DNA of 8,084 bases from Deltaproteobacteria bacterium. GTDB lineage: Bacteria > Desulfobacterota > Desulfuromonadia > Desulfuromonadales > BM103. Made by a program: the position numbers and the translations under genes. The stretch covers positions 1 to 8,084 of the forward strand of contig SBFN01000113.1 of assembly GCA_006226895.1 (NCBI GenBank), read 5' to 3'. Positions within the stretch are counted from its first letter, which is position 1. Each line of letters opens with the position of its first letter. Shown here in pieces: positions 1 through 5,121 of this stretch. Under the pieces are notes generated by a model. That model did not search any database, was not told the origin of the DNA, and worked only from the letters and a program-made list of their open reading frames with translations.

Positions 1-515
1 GGAGTGAGAACCGCTGTCGGCTCATCGAGAATCAGCAGGCGACAGTCGCGGACAAGAAGTTTGATCAGTTCGATCCATTGCTGGGCCCCGATGGAAAGTT
101 TCCAGACCGGGTCATCGAGCTCAATCTCGAGTTCGAACTCATCGAGGAGATTTTGTACTTTTTGCTTGTACTTGCGACGGGAGAAGAGCAGGGGGACGCC
201 ATCGAGGGACAACAGGATGTTTTCAAAAACCGTATGGGCGGGAACCAGCATGAAATGCTGATGGACCATGCCGATGCCCAAGGCCAGGGAGTCACGCGGG
301 CTGCTGAACTGGATCGGCGTTCCTTCCAACAGGATCTCGCCCCGGTCCGGTCGGTAAAGGCCGGTCAGGATATTCATCAGGGTGCTTTTGCCCGCACCGT
401 TCTCGCCGAGCAGGGTGTGAATTTCACCCGGCTCAATAGATAAAGAGATGTTGTCCAGGGCGATGACGCCAGGAAAGGTCTTGCGGATATTCTGGATCTT
501 CAGAAGATCAGTCAT
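1..515 (-). CDS. BMP-type sugar/nucleoside ABC importer ATP-binding protein (N-terminal part, cut by window edge)
   Basis: This is the first nucleotide-binding domain of an importer ATPase that powers uptake of the ligand carried by the upstream binding protein. The visible 171 residues begin MTDLLKIQNIRKTFPG. The Walker A motif is GENGAGKST at about residues 37-45, the Q-loop is HQHF at 85-88, the signature is LSIGAQQ at 140-146, and Walker B is LLILDEPTAVL at 160-170. The DEPTAVLT ending is typical of ATPases from simple-sugar and nucleoside (BMP/YufO-like) importers, which are usually about 500 residues with two tandem ATPase domains, so roughly two thirds lies outside the window. The ATG at 513-515 is preceded two codons upstream by an in-frame TAA, so no longer start is possible. 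No clear Shine-Dalgarno is present; a terminator-like hairpin ends only 14 nt upstream. The residue after the signature QQ is Trp147 where Arg is usual. The gene lies 63 nt downstream of the binding protein on the same strand, which supports one operon. Confidence 0.93.
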   Translation of the reverse strand, partial: MTDLLKIQNIRKTFPGVIALDNISLSIEPGEIHTLLGENGAGKSTLMNILTGLYRPDRGEILLEGTPIQFSSPRDSLALGIGMVHQHFMLVPAHTVFENILLSLDGVPLLFSRRKYKQKVQNLLDEFELEIELDDPVWKLSIGAQQWIELIKLLVRDCRLLILDEPTAVLT

Positions 516-520
516 GGGTT

Positions 521-559
521 ATAAAAAGAGACACGCGCCGGAATCGACCGGCGCGTGTC
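521..559 (-). terminator. Intergenic rho-independent terminator/attenuator between binding protein and ATPase
   Basis: Bases 530-541 and 548-559 form a perfect 12-bp GC-rich inverted repeat (GACACGCGCCGG / CCGGCGCGTGTC) around a 6-base loop. Read on the minus strand the stem is followed by TCTTTTTAT, a proper U-tract. It starts about 20 nt after the binding-protein stop codon and ends just before the ATPase start. Partial termination here would give more binding-protein mRNA than transporter mRNA, a common arrangement in importer operons. The U-tract is on the minus side only, so the direction is clear. Confidence 0.85.
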
Positions 560-578
560 GTTGGTTGGCAAAAAAATG

Positions 579-1655
579 TTACTTGGGGATGCTGCCTTGA
601 ACGCCCTTGACGAAATAGTTCATGCCGAGCAGTTGTCCGTCGTCATGGGTGCTGCCTGCGGCCACCTGGAGCTTGCCGTCCTGGTCGTTGATCGGGCCTG
701 TGAAGGGGTGCAGGGTACCGGCTTTGATTGCTGCAGCTTTTTCAGCGACCAGTGCCTTGACATCGGCAGGCACCTTGTCGTTAAGCGGAGCAAGTTGAAC
801 CAGTTCCTCTTTCATGCCCCACCAGATGGACTCGGTCTTCCAGGTGCCGTCTTTGACTTCCTGGGCGACTTTCGAGTAGAGCGGACCCCAGTTCCAGATC
901 GGCGCGGTAAGGAAGGCGTTGGGGGCGAACTCGCGCATGTCGGAATTGTAGCCGATCACGTAAGCGCCGCGAGCTTCGGCCGCCTGCAGAGTGGCCGGAG
1001 CGTCCTGGTGCATGGTCAGCACGTCGGCACCAACATCAAGTAGACTATCGGCTGCGTCACGCTCGACACCCGGGTCGAACCAGGTCTGGGTCCAGACCAC
1101 GCGAACCTGTGCGTCCGGGTTGACGCTCTGTACGCCGAGGGTGAAGGCGTTGATGCCGCGGATAACTTCCGGAATCGGGAAGGCGGCAACGTAGCCGATG
1201 ACGTTCTTTTTAGTCATTTTGCCGGCAACGATGCCGGAGAGGTAGCGGGGTTCATACATACGACCGAAGTAGTTGCCAACGTTCTCGGCAGACTTGAATC
1301 CTGAGCAGTGCATGAAGACGACGTCTTTGTTGCGCCTGGCAACGTCCAGGGTCGCGTCCATGTAGCCGAAGCTGGTGGTGAAGACCAGGTTGTGGCCTTT
1401 GCGGACCAGGCCGTTGATAACGCGTGCCGATTCGGCCCCTTCAGGAACAGATTCAATATAGGTGGATGGCTCGACAAATGAGAGCTCTTCCATCTCTTTG
1501 CGGCCCTCGTCGTGAGCATAGGTCCAGCCGGCGTCACCGACCGGTCCGACGTAGATAAAGCCGGCTTTGATCTTCTTGTCGTTTGCCTCGGCTGTGGTCG
1601 CCAACTGGGGCAGGATTATCAGTATGGCAAGAGCCAAAACAGCAAATCTTTTCAT
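579..1655 (-). CDS. BMP family ABC transporter periplasmic substrate-binding protein
   Basis: This is the periplasmic receptor of an ABC importer of the BMP/PnrA family, whose characterised members bind purine nucleosides or related compounds; the exact ligand cannot be read from the sequence. The 358-residue product starts with a Sec signal peptide (MKRFAVLALAILIILPQ, likely cleaved near TAEA/NDKK). There is no lipobox Cys, so it should be soluble in the periplasm, unlike the lipoprotein forms of Gram-positives and spirochaetes. The mature part opens with the family pattern GFIYVGPVGDAGWTYAHDEG. It also contains FTTSFGYMDATLDVA, NVGNYFGRMYEPRYLSG, VIGYVAAFPIPEVIRGINAF and the two-lobed fold motif DVLTMHQDAPATLQAA. 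A GTG at 1661 would add three residues, but AAAGGA (1663-1668 on this strand) lies 7 nt before the ATG at 1655 and only 1 nt before the GTG, so the ATG was chosen. It is the first gene of the minus-strand operon, with its own promoter at 1703-1731. Confidence 0.94.
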   Translation of the reverse strand: MKRFAVLALAILIILPQLATTAEANDKKIKAGFIYVGPVGDAGWTYAHDEGRKEMEELSFVEPSTYIESVPEGAESARVINGLVRKGHNLVFTTSFGYMDATLDVARRNKDVVFMHCSGFKSAENVGNYFGRMYEPRYLSGIVAGKMTKKNVIGYVAAFPIPEVIRGINAFTLGVQSVNPDAQVRVVWTQTWFDPGVERDAADSLLDVGADVLTMHQDAPATLQAAEARGAYVIGYNSDMREFAPNAFLTAPIWNWGPLYSKVAQEVKDGTWKTESIWWGMKEELVQLAPLNDKVPADVKALVAEKAAAIKAGTLHPFTGPINDQDGKLQVAAGSTHDDGQLLGMNYFVKGVQGSIPK

Positions 1656-1662
1656 TGTCACG

Positions 1663-1668
1663 TCCTTT
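1663..1668 (-). promoter_or_regulatory. Ribosome binding site that decides the binding-protein start
   Basis: The minus strand reads AAAGGA CGTGACA ATG. The 7-nt spacing fits the ATG at 1655; the GTG at 1661 is only 1 nt away and is therefore unlikely to be the start. Confidence 0.7.
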
Positions 1669-1687
1669 CAAAAGTCAGGGTAAGGTG

Positions 1688-1698
1688 ATTGGACCAAT
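1688..1698. repeat. Short perfect palindrome at the importer transcription start (possible operator)
   Basis: ATTGG A CCAAT is an 11-base inverted repeat with one central base. It lies just downstream of the proposed -10 of the importer promoter, about where transcription should begin. Flanking AAGG (1682-1685) and CCTT (1702-1705) extend the symmetry imperfectly. A regulator site is possible, but a repeat this short can occur by chance. Confidence 0.35.
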
Positions 1699-1702
1699 GT
1701 TC

Positions 1703-1731
1703 CTTCTACCCTACCCCTGAAACCATGTCAA
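1703..1731 (-). promoter_or_regulatory. Sigma70-like promoter of the BMP importer operon
   Basis: On the minus strand a perfect -35 TTGACA (1726-1731) is followed after exactly 17 nt by TAGAAG (1703-1708, four of six consensus bases). Transcription would start near 1696, leaving a leader of about 40 nt before the ATG at 1655. That is too short for a riboswitch aptamer. Confidence 0.6.
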
Positions 1732-1740
1732 ACCAAAACC

Positions 1741-1767
1741 AGACAGGCCTGGAGTGCCCGTCTTTTT
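1741..1767 (+). terminator. Possible weak terminator between the divergent promoters
   Basis: AGACAGGC (1741-1748) pairs with GCCCGTCT (1756-1763) with one internal A-C mismatch around a 7-base loop, and the second arm runs into TTTTT (1763-1767). No plus-strand gene lies upstream within the window, so its use would be to stop stray antisense transcripts from entering the efflux operon. The stem is modest, so this is a tentative call. Confidence 0.35.
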
Positions 1768-1799
1768 GCCGCCTGATGAAGTTGTTGTCGGGAAAACCC

Positions 1800-1818
1800 C
1801 GACCGCGTTCGACTTTTG
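1800..1818 (+). promoter_or_regulatory. Upstream operator-like repeat, copy 1 (probable TetR-family site)
   Basis: CGACCGCGTTCGACTTT matches the second copy at 1851-1867 in 15 of 17 positions. It has imperfect dyad symmetry, with AAA at 1794-1796 mirrored by TTT at 1815-1817 about a centre near 1805.5. It ends 2-3 nt before the -35 box of the regulator promoter. Binding by the repressor encoded next door is inferred from position and symmetry. Confidence 0.6.
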
Positions 1819-1820
1819 TC

Positions 1821-1849
1821 TTGACATATCCTTTTTTTGGGCGTAAATC
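1821..1849 (+). promoter_or_regulatory. Sigma70-like promoter of the TetR-efflux operon
   Basis: A perfect -35 TTGACA (1821-1826) is followed after 17 nt by TAAATC (1844-1849), a weak -10; GTAAAT with a 16-nt spacer is an equal alternative. Transcription would begin at about 1855-1857, inside the second operator-like repeat, so a bound repressor would block initiation. Confidence 0.6.
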
Positions 1850-1850
1850 T

Positions 1851-1869
1851 CGACCGCAGTCGACTTTAA
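1851..1869 (+). promoter_or_regulatory. Downstream operator-like repeat, copy 2, over the transcription start
   Basis: CGACCGCAGTCGACTTT repeats copy 1 with two changes. It has better dyad symmetry: TCGAC (1850-1854) and GTCGA (1859-1863) are perfect arms around CGCA. It lies between the -10 and the Shine-Dalgarno GGGAGG (1871-1876) of the regulator gene. The two copies are 51 bp apart, close to five helical turns, so they would face the same side of the DNA. Confidence 0.65.
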
Positions 1870-1881
1870 CGGGAGGTTCTT

Positions 1882-2565
1882 ATGTCTGGAGTGCGTGAAC
1901 AGAAAAAACAGCAGACACGCAAGGCGATCATCGATGCGGCGGTCAAACTCTTTGCCGAAAAGGGTTTTGAACAGACCAGTATGGATGAACTGGCCCGCGC
2001 TGCAGGGGTTGGCAAGGGGACTATTTACGGGTATTTCAAGGCAAAGGATGAGATTTTTCTGGCGTACTGCGAGGCTGAGCTCGAATTTGCTTTTGCCGCG
2101 CTGGATCGTAAGGTCGACGAAGAGGCCTCCCTGATTGAACAGTTGGTTGCTTGCATGATGGGACAGATTACCTTTGTTACCGAGAATCGAGAGTTTGGCC
2201 GCATCTTCGCCCGCGAGATGACCTTCCCCGGCGAAAACACCCGATTAAGAAGCCGTGATCTGGATATGCGTTACCTGAACAAGCTCGGGGAAGTCCTGGG
2301 TCGGGCGCAGCTTCGCGGGGAGTTGCCTGCTGAGAGTGAACTTCTGCTCCTGATCGCCCATCTGCACGCGCTCTACATTCTGGTTCTGTCGACCATGTAC
2401 AGTGGCGATGTGACGAGTCTGGAAAATGCGAAGATCCTCTGCCGCTCACTGGTCCTGCAGGCCTTGCACGGTCCAGCCGCGATCGCCGAGGCCCCGGTGG
2501 ACGTTCAAACGGGTTGGCAGCAGTTAAGGCAGCAGTTTTTAGAACAGCGCAAGCTCGAGATGTGA
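1882..2565 (+). CDS. TetR/AcrR-family transcriptional repressor of the efflux operon
   Basis: This is a ligand-responsive DNA-binding repressor, 227 residues, slightly longer than the usual 190-220. The N-terminal helix-turn-helix spans about residues 10-58: TRKAIIDAAVKLFAEKGFE, then TSMDELARAAGVGKGTIYGYF, ending at KAKDEIF, the typical TetR_N pattern. The remaining mostly helical part (about 60-195) would hold the dimer interface and the ligand pocket and shows no recognisable subfamily signature. The last 30 residues form an extra polar, Gln-rich tail. The start is fixed by GGGAGG at 1871-1876, 5 nt before the ATG. It is the first gene of the operon, 8 nt ahead of the channel gene, and two operator-like repeats flank its promoter, so autoregulation together with control of the pump genes is likely. 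The inducing compound is unknown. Confidence 0.93.
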   Translation: MSGVREQKKQQTRKAIIDAAVKLFAEKGFEQTSMDELARAAGVGKGTIYGYFKAKDEIFLAYCEAELEFAFAALDRKVDEEASLIEQLVACMMGQITFVTENREFGRIFAREMTFPGENTRLRSRDLDMRYLNKLGEVLGRAQLRGELPAESELLLLIAHLHALYILVLSTMYSGDVTSLENAKILCRSLVLQALHGPAAIAEAPVDVQTGWQQLRQQFLEQRKLEM

Positions 2566-3258
2566 GGAAAATCATGCGAAAGATTGTCATTGCCCTGATC
2601 CTTCTGGCCTTCTCAACAACGAGTTTTGCCGAAACAGAAACCCTCAGCCTGCAGCAGGCTCTGGCTTTGGGACTTCAGTACAATTTTGATCTGCAGGTCT
2701 CCCGCCTCAATGTTGAGCGCGCAGACGCCGGCATCATGGGTGAAGAAGGTCGATTTGATGTCCTGGCTGAACTGGGGCTCGGGGTCAGTCGAGATGAACG
2801 CCCCGTAGATTCAACGGCCGTTGCCGATGATCTCGTTTCCACCGACCAGGCAAGCGCTGAGGCAGCGCTGAGTAAAACCTTTGCGACCGGTCTGGAGACG
2901 CGCCTCAGCCTGATTGGTGAGAGTAATGACACCGATGTTCTGGCCGATCGACTTGATCCTGCCTATCGGACTTACCTGGTCCTTGACTTTACCCAACCAT
3001 TACTCAAGGACATGGGGATCGATATCAATACAACAAGTTTACAGATTGCCAGAACCCGCCAGCAGCAGGCGGCGCTCGGTTACCTGAGTCGGGCCCAGCA
3101 ACTCGCAGCCGAAATCGAGCTGGCATACCTGGACCTGGTGCAAGCTGATGAGGAGTATCGCTACGCCATCCTTGCCCGCGATCTGGCACAGGAACTCCTC
3201 GATGGCAACCAGCGTAAATTTAATGCCGGCCTCGTACCCGTTACCGAAGTCAACGAAG

Positions 3259-3266
3259 CAGGCAGG
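3259..3266 (+). repeat. Tandem CAGG repeat at the frameshift in the channel gene
   Basis: CAGGCAGG lies exactly where the correct reading frame moves from one phase to the next. Removing one 4-base copy joins VNEA-G-REENMLLTEQQ in a single open frame. That makes a slippage duplication the simplest explanation; loss of about 8 bases would have the same frame effect. Confidence 0.6.
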
Positions 3267-4057
3267 TCGAGAGGAGAATATGCTTCTGACAGAACAACAG
3301 GTGACCCTGGCGCGCAATCAACTCCTTGAGTTGATCGAGCAGGGGGAAGCACAGTTACCGCAAAGCTGGCAGGCTGATTTACCCGAGGTCACAGATGATA
3401 AAAGCCCTGACCTGGTGAACGCGCTCGCAACCGGACTCAAGAAGAGGCCGGACCTCCAGCAGGCCCGGCTGGAGATCGAGTCTCGTAAAATTGCGCTGGT
3501 TTACGCCGACAACCAACGCTTGCCACGCCTTGACCTTGAGGCCAGCCTCGGTGTCAATGGCCTCTCCGGCAATGGCGACAATACGAAGTACGACGGTGAC
3601 TGGCACCGCTCTGCAAGCCGCGCCCTTGAGCAAGATGGCACCAGCTGGTATGCCGGCTTGCGTTTCAGTGTGCCCTTGCAGAACCGCACGGCAAAAGCTC
3701 GATATCGTGATGCTGCCGCGCAGGACAAACAGTCTATCTATCGCTTGCGACGTGCTGAAATATCAGCTGAAACTACGATTCGGTCGGCGCATGCCGTCCT
3801 CGACCTGGGCGAAGAGCGTCTGGAGGTCGCAAAGCGCTATGCTGATCTGGCACAGACCACCCTGGATCAGGAAACCCGTCGCTTGCAGGAGGGGTTGTCC
3901 AATACCTTCCGGGTCCTGACCTTCCAAAATGCGCTGGTCGATGCGAAGATCCGCGAGGTGTCTGCAAAAACTGATTACTACCGGGCCCAGACCAGCCTGT
4001 ATGAGGCTATGGGTACCAACCTCGAACGCTACAATATTGTCGCGGCTTTGCCGCATG

Positions 4058-4074
4058 AAGGAGTTACACCATGA
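4058..4074 (+). promoter_or_regulatory. Strong ribosome site and ATGA stop/start overlap joining channel and adaptor genes
   Basis: AAGGAG (4058-4063) lies 7 nt before the adaptor ATG at 4071. The A of that ATG begins ATGA, so the channel stop TGA (4072-4074) overlaps the adaptor start. This points to coupled translation. Ribosomes stopped early at 3329 by the frameshift would not reach this junction, but the good Shine-Dalgarno could still allow independent initiation. Confidence 0.75.
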
Positions 4075-5120
4075 GCAGCGCAATCCGCAACCTGGTCCTC
4101 TTGAGTCTCTGTTTCGTGCCCCTGTTTGCCGGCTGCGGAGCTGATTCGGCAAGCGAAACAATCCCTCCAACGCAATCGACTGCTAATGACAAGGCAACCT
4201 CGGTCAAGGTGCAGATTGTTGCGGCACAAGATCTTGAAGAGCGCTTCAGCTTGCCGGGCTCTCTGTATGCCTGGGAGGATTTGACCCTGGCCGCAGAGAT
4301 TGCCGGGCCGGTCGACTGGGTCGGTCCCGAGGAAGGTGAGACGCTGACCGCCGGACAAAAGATCATGACGATCGATTCGGTGAGCCAGAGGGCCAATCTC
4401 GAACGCAACCGGGTTGATGCCGATATCAAGGAAAAGGCTATGCAGAGGCTGCAGCGGTTAGTGGCCGAAAACCTGGTCAGTCAGCAGGAATACGATAATA
4501 GCGTAACCGCCTATGAGGCGGCGCGGCAGAATCTGAAGCTTGCCAGCATCGCTTTGCAGAAAAGCATCATCAAGGCCCCGGTCGCCGGTGTTCTCGATGA
4601 TCGCATGGCAGAACGCGGCGAATATGTAAAGGTTGGTGCTCCTGTGGCGCTGGTGGTGCAGGTGGATCGACTCAAGGTGTTGATCGATGTGCCGGAGAAG
4701 GACGTTCGTTATTTCCACCCCGGAGAAGAGGTGAGTGTCGTTCAGGCGCAGATCGACACCGGGGAAGAGATCCATCGCAGCGGCAAGCTGGTGCACCTGG
4801 CCTACAAAGCCGACCCGCTGACCCGCACCTACCTGGCCAAGGTCGAGGTCGACAATCAGGATCGACAGCTGCGCCCCGGCTTGCGGCGAGAGCTCAAAGA
4901 TGCGATTGCGATCCCGCTCTATGCCGTGGTTGATCTCGATGGCCGCAAGGTGGTTTACGTCGAAGCCGCAGGCCAGGCAAAGCTGCGTCCGGTGAAGATT
5001 GATCGTGTGATCGGTGACCAGGCCGTCATCCTGAAGGGCCTGAGCCTCGGTGATAAATTGATTGTCAAAGGTCATCAGCTGCTGGTTGACGGCGCCAGAG
5101 TGAAAGTCGAGACTAGCTGA
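4071..5120 (+). CDS. RND efflux periplasmic adaptor subunit (membrane fusion protein), lipoprotein
   Basis: The adaptor bridges the inner-membrane RND pump and the outer-membrane channel. The 349-residue product has a lipoprotein signal (LLSLCFVPLFAGC) with lipidated Cys22. Next comes the first half of the lipoyl-like domain (about 60-105, EIAGPVDWVGPEEGETLTAG) and a short alpha-hairpin (about 108-165). The hairpin tip carries the RLS pattern seen in AcrA-type adaptors: Arg126, Leu130 and Ser137 within RLQRLVAENLVSQQEYD. The second lipoyl half is KSIIKAPVAGVLDDRMAERGEYV (split around residue 170-190). Beta-barrel and membrane-proximal domains follow. After LRPG (267-270) the text goes straight to LRRELKDAIAIP, about seven residues shorter than related adaptors, so an in-frame deletion in the barrel is suspected. 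It overlaps the channel gene by 4 nt and ends 1 nt before the pump gene. Confidence 0.93.
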   Translation: MSSAIRNLVLLSLCFVPLFAGCGADSASETIPPTQSTANDKATSVKVQIVAAQDLEERFSLPGSLYAWEDLTLAAEIAGPVDWVGPEEGETLTAGQKIMTIDSVSQRANLERNRVDADIKEKAMQRLQRLVAENLVSQQEYDNSVTAYEAARQNLKLASIALQKSIIKAPVAGVLDDRMAERGEYVKVGAPVALVVQVDRLKVLIDVPEKDVRYFHPGEEVSVVQAQIDTGEEIHRSGKLVHLAYKADPLTRTYLAKVEVDNQDRQLRPGLRRELKDAIAIPLYAVVDLDGRKVVYVEAAGQAKLRPVKIDRVIGDQAVILKGLSLGDKLIVKGHQLLVDGARVKVETS

Positions 5121-5121
5121 T

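Larger units (their letters stand above)
2574..4074 (+). pseudogene. TolC-family outer-membrane efflux channel, interrupted by a frameshift
   Basis: TolC-like channels form the outer-membrane exit duct of RND pumps. The start at ATG 2574 follows GAGG (2564-2567), which overlaps the regulator stop codon. A Sec signal peptide (MRKIVIALILLAFSTTSFA) leads into ETLSLQQALALGLQYNFDLQ, the usual TolC opening. The first half runs correctly to KFNAGLVPVTEVNEA (residue 229), then reads 22 unrelated residues and stops at 3327-3329 (251 residues). The second half continues in the next frame from REENMLLTEQQVTLARNQLL (3268) to the stop at 4072-4074. It contains KKRPDLQQARLEIESRKIALVYADNQRLPRL cut across the typical second-repeat start, and GLRFSVPL and ARYRDAAAQ motifs. 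Together they make about 498 residues, a normal TolC length. As written no full channel is made. Sequencing or assembly error, real inactivation and translation restart are all possible. Confidence 0.85.

Noticed and set aside
78..443. Plus-strand open frame of 121 codons opposite the ABC ATPase
   Set aside because: The minus strand here encodes intact Walker A, signature and Walker B motifs, so this frame is a shadow.
555..1043. Plus-strand open frame of 162 codons inside the binding-protein gene
   Set aside because: It mirrors the BMP gene, begins inside the terminator stem, and has no recognisable protein pattern.
1656..1695. Possible riboswitch in the leader of the BMP operon
   Set aside because: The predicted leader is only about 40 nt and shows no aptamer-like pairing.
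2514..2573. Upstream in-frame ATG that would lengthen the channel protein by 20 residues
   Set aside because: It lies inside the regulator gene and would bury the signal peptide. The ATG at 2574 has a well-spaced GAGG and gives a normal signal sequence.
2177..2590. Minus-strand open frame of 137 codons inside the TetR gene
   Set aside because: It is antisense to a clear TetR-family protein, and the product is Arg/Pro/Ser-rich shadow text.
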